A DNA stretch of 64,000 nucleotides from JBBIQV01 sp964555285 (GTDB taxonomy: Bacteria > Nitrospirota > Nitrospiria > Nitrospirales > Nitrospiraceae). Positions 8,939-16,233 of this stretch are shown here, in pieces (positions within the stretch are counted from its first letter, which is position 1; the number at the start of each line of letters is the position of its first letter). The notes under the pieces were generated by a model, which did no database searches, was not told the DNA's origin, and saw only the letters and a list, made by a program, of their open reading frames with translations. A program made the translations under genes and the position numbers. The stretch is from NCBI GenBank assembly GCA_964555285.1, contig CAZKRM010000012.1, positions 21,074 through 85,073 on the forward strand, given 5' to 3'.

Positions 8939-11900
8939 ATGGCTCGCACCGTTCCGCTCCTCGCCAAGCTGACCGCCCCCACGTTGCCGCCGGTGCTGGA
9001 GCGGCCCCGGCTGTATCGCCGGCTGGATCAAGCCAGAAAAAAACCGGTCGTCTGGATCACGGCCCCGCCGGGTGCGGGGAAAACCACGCTCGTTGCCAGC
9101 TACCTCAAAGCGCGCCGTCTTCCGGTCCTCTGGTATCGGCTCGATGAGAGCGATGTCGATCCCTCGTCCTTCTTTCATTGCCTGAGTCTCGCAGCCAAAG
9201 TGGTAGCTCCCAGATATCGGAGGCCGCTGCCGATTCTCATGCCGGAGTATGCCCTGGGGCTGTCAACCTTTGCGCGGCGGTATTTTCAGGAGCTTTGTGC
9301 GCGTCTGCCCCGCCGGTGCGTGCTGGTGTTCGACAATTATCAGGAAGTCCCCATGACCTCGACGCTGCATCCCCTTTTGTGTTGTGGGGTCGAAGAATTG
9401 CCGAAACATGTCTCGATGATCGTCATGAGTCGTCAGCATCCTCCGGCTGCCATGGCGAAGTTGGAGGCTGATCGGGCGATGAACTTGATCGATCCCGAAA
9501 AACTGGAGCTCTCGAAAACGGAGGCCCAGGCGATCGTGCGGCTCCACGTGAAGCCGCACACTAGTCGATCGGTGAAGCCATCGGTCGATGCGCTGTATCG
9601 CCGAATGGGAGGGTGGGCTGCGGGCATCGTCCTGACGATCGAACACGCAAAAACCCAGGACAGGGCGATGTCTGGACGGGCCAGTGAGACGCCGGAAGCG
9701 TTGTTCCAATACCTGGCCGGCGAGGTGATGGAACGGCTTGCGCCGGATGTGCAAAGCCTGTTGCTCAAGACGAGCGTCTTATCCGATATCAGCGTGCCGA
9801 TGGCGGAACGATTGACCAATCTGCCCAAGGCCGGAGAGATGCTCTCGTCTCTTCATGCCGCCCGATATTTCACCGAGCGCCGTGAAGGGCCGGAGCAGTG
9901 GTATCGGTACCATCCGCTCTTCCGGGATTTCTTAGTGCAGCGGGCTCAACAGGTGCTCGGGCCTGAAGAGGTGAGGCGCCTTCAACGGACTGCGGCCGGA
10001 TTGCTCGTGAGCGCAGGCCGGATCGAGGATGGCGCGGCGCTGCTGCAGGTGGCAGGGGAGTGGGAGGAATTTGCCCAACTCATCCTTGCACAGGCCGGGG
10101 CTCGGATTGCCGAGGGACGTATCCAGACATTGGAGGGCTGGATACGCAGTGTCCCCGAATCGATGCGCAAGCAGATGCCGTGGATGAAGTTCTGGTTAGC
10201 AACGACCAGAGTGTCCTTCAATCCAGACGAGGCCTATGATCTCTTTGAGGAAGTGTTAGCCACATTTCGTGCGGAAGGAGAGCAAGCCGGAGCCTTATTG
10301 GCGTGGTGCGGAGCGGTCCGGGCTGTCGTGATTCGGTGGGCAGGTCTTGGTCGCCTGAGTAAATTATTGGAAATGTTTCCAATGATTTATCCAGAGGGAA
10401 CGTCCTATCCGTCGATTGAGGTGGAAGCCCACGTGGCGGACTGTATGGCGAGTGCCATCATGCAAGCGCAGCCATACCGAAGCGATGCGAGAGTCTGGTT
10501 GGACAGAGCAGTCGCCTTGAGCGATCATCTCCCTCCAGCCGTACAGACTGGATCTCGGTATATGACGGAGATCTACTACCTCTGGTTTGGAGATTTATCC
10601 GCGGCCATGGTCGGCCTCGCACAATTCTCTCGCGTAGCCCAGTCGAGGCAGTGGAATCCCATCACCACAATATTTTTCCATGCGACGTCAGCGACCCTCG
10701 CTTGGTTCGACAGCGACTTCGACCTCTGCCGGATGCACGTGGGAAAGGCGCGAGATCTGATCAACGAATCAGGGCTGCATGTGTGGGATGGTCTTGTCCT
10801 TTCCCAAGGAGTTGCCGGTGAGTTGCTCGCCGGCAACCTGGTTGTCGCAGAGTCGCTGCTAAGAGAACAGGATGTAGCCACCAAACGGCTTGGCGGCATC
10901 CACCGGGCGCACTTCGAGCATCTCTTTGCCTGGTTCAAGCTCTTGCAGGGAGAGATGCGACAGGCCTGGGAGCGCATTCAGCTCTCGATGAATCTGATTG
11001 CTGCGGAAGGCGGACACATGTTTGGAGAGGGGATGGACGGATTCATAGCGGTCCAGGCCCTTCACGAGTTGGGCCATGAGGAAGAGGCGACTCGATGGCT
11101 TGATCGCGTGATGCACATCGGTGAACGGATGCAGAGCGATGTCATCCGATTGGGCGCGTGGCTCATCACCGCGCAGATCAGCTTCGATAGAGGTGACGAG
11201 TCCACGGGCTTGGACGCGCTTCGGAAAGGCCTGTCGATCGGGGAGGCGCGAGGGCTCCTGCAGTATCCCGGCATCCAGAGGGAACCGACTGCGAAACTCT
11301 GCGCCAAGGCGCTGGAAGCTGGGATAAGAGTTCCCTTTGTGCAGCGTATGATCCAGCGGCATCGGTACACGCCTTCTCCACAAGCGAGGGAGATCGAGGC
11401 CTGGCCTTGGCCGGTGAAGATCCGCGCGCTCGGCTCGCTTGCTGTCGAGATCGACGGGCAGCGGTTGGCGAAGCACCGCAAAGCGCCGCATCGCTTGCTG
11501 GACCTGCTCACGGCCATCATCGCCTTCGGCGGTCAGGCCGTCCTGGTCTCCCGCCTGACCGACACCTTGTGGCCTGAGGCCGATGGTGACCAGGCGCAGG
11601 AGAATTTCAAGAAGTCGATGATGCGCTTGCGTCACTTGCTGGGAATTGAGGATGTGATCCAGTGGCAGAAAGGGAAGGTGTCCCTCAATCGTGACCTCTG
11701 CTGGGTCGATGCGCTGGCCTTTGAAGCCGGAGCGAAGCAGGCGGAGGAAGGGACTGTGCCCTCCAGATCGAACAGCCATGCAGACCATGCCGCTCGTGCG
11801 CGCGCTCGCTACACCGGTCCGTTTCTCGGGTTAGAGGACTGTCCCCCCTGGGCGGTGTCCTATCGAGACCGGCTACGAGACTGCTACGTCAAGCTCGTCC

Positions 11901-12151
11901 TGCGTCGATGCGACGAACTCAACATGAAGGACAAGACAGCGGACGTCGTCCATTGCCTCGAACAGGCGATCGACGTGGACCCCGTCGCCGAGCCGCTGTA
12001 TCAGCGATTGATTCCAATTCTGGCGTCGAACGGGCGGCAGGCCGAGGCGGCCGCTCTGTATCATCGCTGCCGATCGGCGCTGGCGCGCTGGGCCGATCGC
12101 CTGCCCTCCCCGGAGACGCAACGGCTCTTCCAGCAGCTTCAATCCCGGTAG
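8939..12151 (+). CDS. Large MalT-like ATPase regulator with TPR array and BTAD-type output
   Basis: About 1,070 residues. A STAND-type ATPase comes first: Walker A APPGAGKTT at ~42-50, Walker B VLVFDNYQE, then a MalT-like winged-helix/arm segment. A long alpha-helical TPR-like region follows (~370-800), and the C-terminal part is a winged helix plus bacterial transcriptional activation domain (ALGSLAVEIDGQRL, LLDLLTAIIAFGG, DTLWPEADGDQAQENFKKSMMRLRHLLG), as in AfsR/SARP regulators. The start ATG 8939 matches the family beginning (LLAKLTAPTLPPVLERPRLYRRLD); earlier in-frame starts are ATG 8885 and TTG 8858. It is encoded alone. The 8676-8938 stretch before it holds only short degenerate direct and inverted repeats. 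Ligand and targets are unknown. Confidence 0.82.
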   Translation: MARTVPLLAKLTAPTLPPVLERPRLYRRLDQARKKPVVWITAPPGAGKTTLVASYLKARRLPVLWYRLDESDVDPSSFFHCLSLAAKVVAPRYRRPLPILMPEYALGLSTFARRYFQELCARLPRRCVLVFDNYQEVPMTSTLHPLLCCGVEELPKHVSMIVMSRQHPPAAMAKLEADRAMNLIDPEKLELSKTEAQAIVRLHVKPHTSRSVKPSVDALYRRMGGWAAGIVLTIEHAKTQDRAMSGRASETPEALFQYLAGEVMERLAPDVQSLLLKTSVLSDISVPMAERLTNLPKAGEMLSSLHAARYFTERREGPEQWYRYHPLFRDFLVQRAQQVLGPEEVRRLQRTAAGLLVSAGRIEDGAALLQVAGEWEEFAQLILAQAGARIAEGRIQTLEGWIRSVPESMRKQMPWMKFWLATTRVSFNPDEAYDLFEEVLATFRAEGEQAGALLAWCGAVRAVVIRWAGLGRLSKLLEMFPMIYPEGTSYPSIEVEAHVADCMASAIMQAQPYRSDARVWLDRAVALSDHLPPAVQTGSRYMTEIYYLWFGDLSAAMVGLAQFSRVAQSRQWNPITTIFFHATSATLAWFDSDFDLCRMHVGKARDLINESGLHVWDGLVLSQGVAGELLAGNLVVAESLLREQDVATKRLGGIHRAHFEHLFAWFKLLQGEMRQAWERIQLSMNLIAAEGGHMFGEGMDGFIAVQALHELGHEEEATRWLDRVMHIGERMQSDVIRLGAWLITAQISFDRGDESTGLDALRKGLSIGEARGLLQYPGIQREPTAKLCAKALEAGIRVPFVQRMIQRHRYTPSPQAREIEAWPWPVKIRALGSLAVEIDGQRLAKHRKAPHRLLDLLTAIIAFGGQAVLVSRLTDTLWPEADGDQAQENFKKSMMRLRHLLGIEDVIQWQKGKVSLNRDLCWVDALAFEAGAKQAEEGTVPSRSNSHADHAARARARYTGPFLGLEDCPPWAVSYRDRLRDCYVKLVLRRCDELNMKDKTADVVHCLEQAIDVDPVAEPLYQRLIPILASNGRQAEAAALYHRCRSALARWADRLPSPETQRLFQQLQSR

Positions 12152-12256
12152 CCTGAGTTCGTTTCTCCTCTATTTTCCCCAGAACCGTACCCCCTCAGAC
12201 TTTTTTGAATTTGTCCCCCCATTTGTCCCCCTGGCATCGCGTATAACGCCCGCGCA

Positions 12257-12376
12257 ATGAACACCATCATCATGACGCAGCCGGTTCTTCAGCAGTGGGA
12301 CATCATCCTGTCGGTCGCCTGCCTCCTCATCCTGACCAGCGCGGGTATGGCGATGTGGGTGTGGAGGAAGCGGTGA
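12257..12376 (+). CDS. Possible 39-residue membrane peptide
   Basis: A short frame from ATG 12257 to TGA 12374-12376 encodes a peptide with one hydrophobic helix (IILSVACLLILTSAGMAMWVW) and a basic end (RKR). Its stop overlaps the GTG start of the lipoprotein gene as GTGA, the usual sign of translational coupling. No good ribosome site is seen before it, so support is positional only. It sits in an otherwise gene-free gap behind the large regulator. Confidence 0.4.
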   Translation: MNTIIMTQPVLQQWDIILSVACLLILTSAGMAMWVWRKR

Positions 12377-12852
12377 CGGCGCTCCGGCCGCTGCTCCTGG
12401 GCCTCTTGCTGTTCGCCTGTCTGCCGGGCTGCGGACCGGCTTCGTCCGACGAGGCGTCGAATCTCGCGGCAACCGCGAGCGGGCCGGATGACAGGCGAGA
12501 GGCACGAGGCACGGGGCTAGAGGGTGAATCGTCAGGAGTGGTCGATCCGCACGCATCAAACCCCTCGCCCCTCGCCACGAGCCCCATGTCCGCCGAGCCA
12601 CGCGAGGCAGAACCCCTCGTCGTGCCCGACTGGATGGCCACGGCGCTGGAGTCGCCGGAGGTCCCTGTCCGGCTCCGGGCCCTGGAGACGTGGGCGCAGC
12701 AAGGGGCGAAGGCGTCGCTCGATCCCTTGGTCGTGGCGCTGGACGATGAGAACGAGGACGTGCGCACGAAGGCGATGGAAATCATCGAACGACACTGGGC
12801 GGTCGAGCCGGCAGCAGGCGAGGGGGGCGAGGCGAACGGCGATGGGCAATGA
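12373..12852 (+). CDS. Predicted lipoprotein with HEAT-like repeat
   Basis: About 159 residues from the GTG at 12373. Signal peptide with a lipobox LPGC (cysteine near residue 20), a low-complexity linker of ~70 residues rich in Ser, Glu, Gly and Pro, then an alpha-helical segment with HEAT-repeat character (VPVRLRALETWAQQG, LDPLVVALDDENEDVRTKAMEIIERH). HEAT-like modules serve as protein-binding scaffolds. The frame extends further upstream to 12295 but that part has no signal peptide or similarity. It ends just before the DUF1566 gene and likely shares its transcript. Confidence 0.62.
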   Translation: MTALRPLLLGLLLFACLPGCGPASSDEASNLAATASGPDDRREARGTGLEGESSGVVDPHASNPSPLATSPMSAEPREAEPLVVPDWMATALESPEVPVRLRALETWAQQGAKASLDPLVVALDDENEDVRTKAMEIIERHWAVEPAAGEGGEANGDGQ

Positions 12853-12977
12853 AGGCAAGCGGCGTCTTCCCTCTCGCCGCTTGCCCTGTGCCCCTCGCCT
12901 CGCGCCTGGAGGCCGGGGCAGGGAGCAAAGAGACAGTCAGTCGGTGCATCAACAACCACACACCAAGGAGGAGCATC

Positions 12978-13616
12978 ATGATGTGCAGCAGACGGAGCAG
13001 ATGGCTGAGTGGAATCGGGGCCGTGGTCCTCATCGGAGGCCTGGTGCTGGCGAACTATGGGAGCGGGGTCACGCCGGCGGCGGCGCATAATCCGCCCCCG
13101 CCGCCGAATCCGTTCGCGCAGATTTTAGCCAAGCTGGATCAGGTCCTCGCCGCCATCACGGGCATCGGCGGGGGCGGCCAAGATGGCAACCACACGCTGC
13201 GGTGGGACAGCAACAATCCATCCGCCTCGCGCTTTACCACGGCCTTCACCGGCGCGGTCCTGGACAAGAACACCGGCCTGGTGTGGGAGCAGGCACCGGA
13301 TGCCGGCACCAGCACCTGGGTCACTGCGACGTTCAATTGTGTCAACAAGAATGTGGGTGGTACGAGAGGCTGGCGATTACCATCTGTGGCGGAGTTGGCG
13401 AGTGTGATCGACCCCACGCTGGCGGCGCCGTTTGTCCCAGCCAGCGTCTTTACCGGCGTCCAGTCGGCCCGCTACTGGTCGGCGACGACGAGCGCAGACC
13501 TTCCGGCCTTCGCGTGGGTCGTGTTCTTCGGCAATGGCGACGTGTTCAGCAACGGTAAGGCCAACGGCCTCCACGCCTGGTGTGTGCGCGGTGGCATGCA
13601 TGCGGATCAGTATTGA
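12978..13616 (+). CDS. DUF1566 (Lcl C-terminal) secreted protein, candidate DGR-type variable protein
   Basis: About 212 residues from ATG 12978 (AAGGAGGAG upstream; the tandem ATG 12981 is possible). N-terminal export/anchor helix, a Pro-rich linker, a short helix with LAKLDQVLAAI, then a DUF1566 domain: TGLVWEQAPDAG, GWRLPSVAELASVID and the C-terminal core RYWSATTSADL ... HAWCVRGG. DUF1566 domains have a C-type-lectin-like fold and are frequent targets of diversity-generating retroelements, where this C-terminal core is the variable region. Supporting context: an Avd-like gene follows and a GC-rich hairpin sits just after the stop. No reverse transcriptase is visible, so active diversification is not shown. 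Confidence 0.72.
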   Translation: MMCSRRSRWLSGIGAVVLIGGLVLANYGSGVTPAAAHNPPPPPNPFAQILAKLDQVLAAITGIGGGGQDGNHTLRWDSNNPSASRFTTAFTGAVLDKNTGLVWEQAPDAGTSTWVTATFNCVNKNVGGTRGWRLPSVAELASVIDPTLAAPFVPASVFTGVQSARYWSATTSADLPAFAWVVFFGNGDVFSNGKANGLHAWCVRGGMHADQY

Positions 13617-13653
13617 GGCTTCGGTGATTTGAGTCATTTGGCTATTTGGGGGT

Positions 13654-13674
13654 GCAGGGGGCAACGCCCCCTGC
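13654..13674. repeat. GC-rich hairpin behind the DUF1566 gene
   Basis: 9-bp perfect stem (GCAGGGGGC / GCCCCCTGC) with a three-base AAC loop, 38 bases after the stop codon. Comparable hairpins lie just downstream of variable regions in diversity-generating retroelements and are needed for target recognition; it could equally be a simple terminator, although a T-run is missing. Confidence 0.5.
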
Positions 13675-13711
13675 CCCGCCTCTGTTTCTACGAGCTGCCT
13701 GAGGTGGTTCG

Positions 13712-14128
13712 ATGGCTCGGTATGAACATTTGCCCATCTACAAGACGGCGATGGACCTGGCGGTGTATCTCGAACAGGTGGTCCGCCAGTTCAGCCGCTA
13801 TCACAAGTATACGCTCGGCAGCGACCTCCGGCAGCACAGCCGCGAGCTGGTGACGCTGATCATCCGGGCCAACTCGCGGCGAGAGAAACTTCCAGTGCTC
13901 TATGACTTGCGGGAGCGGCTGGAGGGGCTCCAAGTCTTGCTCCGGATCGGTAAGGAGGTGCAAGCCTTTCAGAAATTCACGGCCTATGGGCGCACCGCCG
14001 AGCTGGCGGTGGCGCTTAGCCGACAGAACGAGGGATGGATCAAGAGTCAGTCCGGTCCTCAGCGGTCATCCCCGCCGGTTGTTAGCGGGGATCCATCCGA
14101 ACAACGCTCAACGATGGATTCCCGATAA
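13712..14128 (+). CDS. avd: Four-helix-bundle protein, Avd-like (DGR accessory variability determinant / S23-IVP superfamily)
   Basis: 138 residues. The first ~112 fit the bAvd-type four-helix bundle: LPIYKTAMDLAVYLEQVVRQFSRYHKY, LGSDLRQHSRELVTLIIRANSRREK, LYDLRERLEGLQVLLRIGKEVQAF and RTAELAVALSRQNEGWIKS. Avd pentamers bind the reverse transcriptase and template RNA of diversity-generating retroelements; relatives are simple four-helix proteins of unknown role. The last ~24 residues are encoded by a REP-like repeat and are unlikely to be native. A GAGGTGG precedes the ATG. The gene order (DUF1566 gene, then avd) matches DGRs, but the template repeat and reverse transcriptase are not found downstream. 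Confidence 0.65.
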   Translation: MARYEHLPIYKTAMDLAVYLEQVVRQFSRYHKYTLGSDLRQHSRELVTLIIRANSRREKLPVLYDLRERLEGLQVLLRIGKEVQAFQKFTAYGRTAELAVALSRQNEGWIKSQSGPQRSSPPVVSGDPSEQRSTMDSR

Positions 14129-14147
14129 CAGATGTCGGGAATGACGG
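14063..14147. repeat. REP-like doublet (two mirrored hairpins)
   Basis: Two hairpins in opposite orientation: CCCCGC ... GCGGGG at the left and ATTCCCGA ... TCGGGAAT at the right, with outer ends (CGGTCAT / ATGACGG) also complementary. This REPIN-like arrangement carries the same core as the repeat at the end of the window (GTCATTCCCGCG). It overlaps the 3' end of the avd-like gene. The remainder of 14148-14337 shows only a short palindrome CATGAACTCAGTTCATG and no gene. Confidence 0.6.
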
Positions 14148-14337
14148 AAGAGGGCGATGTATTGCACGGGGGAGCGGCCAGCATCCCCGGCCTGATGGGC
14201 AGGCTGGGGAGCGTGCCGAGTTGCATCATGGTGCGTCTGCCCCGCCATGAACTCAGTTCATGGCATGCGCGGACAGGAGCGCCGTACTCCGCACACGGGG
14301 ATCGGCCTCCGGTGAGGTTGATTCTTGAAGGGGCCTG

Positions 14338-14538
14338 ATGCCCGTTCGTGAATTGGCTAAAGTGGGCAGACAATGCGTCCAGTCGACCAGGTATTGGTCG
14401 GCGACGACGCGCGCTGATGATCCGACCACCGCGTGGATCGTGGACTTCAGCGTTGACGGCGTGTTCTTCAACTTTAAGACGAACACCGACATCCACGCCT
14501 GGTGCGTGCGTGGTCCGATGCAGGAGTCGGTGTATTGA
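14338..14538 (+). pseudogene. Orphan C-terminal fragment of a second DUF1566 protein
   Basis: The frame ending at 14538 encodes the C-terminal core of a DUF1566 domain (VQSTRYWSATT ... IHAWCVRGPM ... VY), alignable codon by codon with the end of the gene at 12978-13616. Homology begins at about 14376; the preceding ~290 bases of that gene (WRLPS part and signal peptide) are missing, so there is no complete protein. Most codon differences from the intact copy are non-synonymous. It may be the remnant of a second variable protein or a fragment moved by recombination. Confidence 0.65.
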
Positions 14539-14615
14539 GGGAAGGCGCAAGGCACGGGGCGCGAGGTGGGGACCGAAGAGCGTATGGCTGAGCGAATGGC
14601 TAAGAGAAAGAGGCG

Positions 14616-14639
14616 GCCAGCGGGCGTACGCCCGCTGGC
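14616..14639. repeat. 24-bp perfect palindrome
   Basis: GCCAGCGGGCGT and its complement form a perfect palindrome between the DUF1566 fragment and the convergent FadL-like pseudogene. Position suits a bidirectional terminator or cruciform; no T-run is present. Confidence 0.5.
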
Positions 14640-14665
14640 TGTAGTGAGGCTTGGAGCGAGAGCGG

Positions 14666-16042
14666 TCAGAAATTCACGCGCAGGGTGACCGAGCCGACAT
14701 GATTCGTCGTCTTGTAGGTGCCATCGACGTTGGGGTCGGGACTGCCTGTGACCGTGCGTTGTTCGAACAGCACAGCCTGGCAGGCCAGATCGATGCCCAT
14801 TGCATTGCGACTCAACAGTCCCCCAGCGTCGGAGCCACAGGAAATCAGGCCCAGGAACATCCCCGACTTTCCGCACAGGAAGCCCGCACCGATAGAGAGT
14901 ACGTTCACATCCGCATCCGGCGGAGTGGGTGAAAAATTTCGGTCTGGCACCGGAGTTTCGGAGCGGTTGTAGCCCGCTCGCAGGGCGACATCCCAGGCCG
15001 GGAGCCACGAAGGCCGGAGCCACTTGTATTCCGTGCCCACCGCATAGGTCAACGAGTTGGACCAGTTCTGCGGGTTGGGCAGGAACGCGCCATTCGAAAG
15101 CTGCGTACCGAAGTTCCGGATCGATTGCCACCGCACTCAATCCACGTTGAACTCGAGTTTCCACTCATGCGCATGGTCCCGAATTTGCCACTAGGCGATC
15201 CCGGCGGTGTAGCTCTCCGGCAGGAGGATCGAGCTTTTCGTGTCGGCGACCTTGCCGCCATTGGCCAAGAGCGCGCCGTTGAGCGGGACGACCGCTTGGC
15301 TCCGCCAGATCCCGGCCAGATTTAATCGCGGCTTGCCGTTCTCCGCGCGCAACACCGTATAGAGCACGCTTGCATTCAGGCCGGCCGCCGTCCCCTTGCC
15401 GTTGATCTCGACTTGCGCTCCGGCGGGGACCGGTCCACCAGGTGGGGCTACGAACTGTCGCTCCGCCTGCCCCTCGCCGATGAAACTTCCAAAAGTAAAA
15501 ATGTCCGCGCCCAGCCCGACCGATAAGTCCTCCGTCACCTTGTAGGCGAGTGTCGGCTTGATATCCAGCAGCGGCAATTGGGCCCGCGTGACGGAAGAGG
15601 CGAACGGGCCGTTCTCCGGATATTTCAGGGAGAAGCCATAGAGATTGAGGAACCCGAGGCCGAGCGACAGGTCGCCGAGCGCCTGTACGCCGAGATCCTT
15701 GAGATTGGCCGTGAGAAAAAACTGGCCGGGCGGCGGAAGGCCGATGGGAAATGACCGGTCGTTCTGCGTCTTCACCCCCGTGGGGCTCGTGTAGTTCACG
15801 TTCACGCTGACGAACTGCACGCCGACAGAGTTCTGCACACCGTGCAGTTGGGTCATCCCGGCGGGATTGTAGAAGATAGTAGTGGGATCGTCTGCCTGCG
15901 CCGCAAAGGCATTGCCCTGCGCGATCGCGGCCGCACCATGAAAGGGATTGCGAAAGCCGTCGGCGAGGACGGGCGATCGCAAGGCGAGGATCAGGAAGAA
16001 CGTCCCACCCAAGATGAGTGTGATAGGTCGGCTTGTCCGCAT
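14666..16042 (-). pseudogene. FadL/OmpP1-family outer-membrane transporter, interrupted by two in-frame stops
   Basis: Start ATG 16042 gives a signal peptide and the FadL family beginning (ADGFRNPFHGAAAIAQGNAFAAQADDPTTIFYNPAGMT). The frame continues without a shift to 14666, ending in LRVNF with the aromatic terminal residue typical of outer-membrane barrels. Two nonsense codons break it: TAG at 15191-15193 (after SYTAGIA) and TGA at 15137-15139 (before VRWQSIRN). The sequence between and after them still reads as family protein (HEWKLEF, ALRAGYNRSETPVPD). FadL proteins carry hydrophobic substrates across the outer membrane. The gene is therefore probably inactive, unless the stops are sequencing errors or read through. 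Confidence 0.8.
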
Positions 16043-16233
16043 CGCTACCCGCTGGTCACCATCCATCCTCGTAGCCCAGCGCTTACACACGATCCGGGTC
16101 GTCGTGAGAAGACAAATCCTGCGTCCCCGCGCCGCTCCCCTGCCCTCCCCGCCTTTGACCCGGCTACGACTTTGGTATAACCTCTTCGCACCACCATCGA
16201 TCATTACTGTCTTATCTGCTGGAAACCAGCTCT

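Noticed and set aside
14338..14538. The second DUF1566 end as the DGR template repeat
   Set aside because: Template/variable differences should occur only where the template has A. Here silent and non-A differences (for example T versus C third bases) are frequent, so it is a diverged paralogue.
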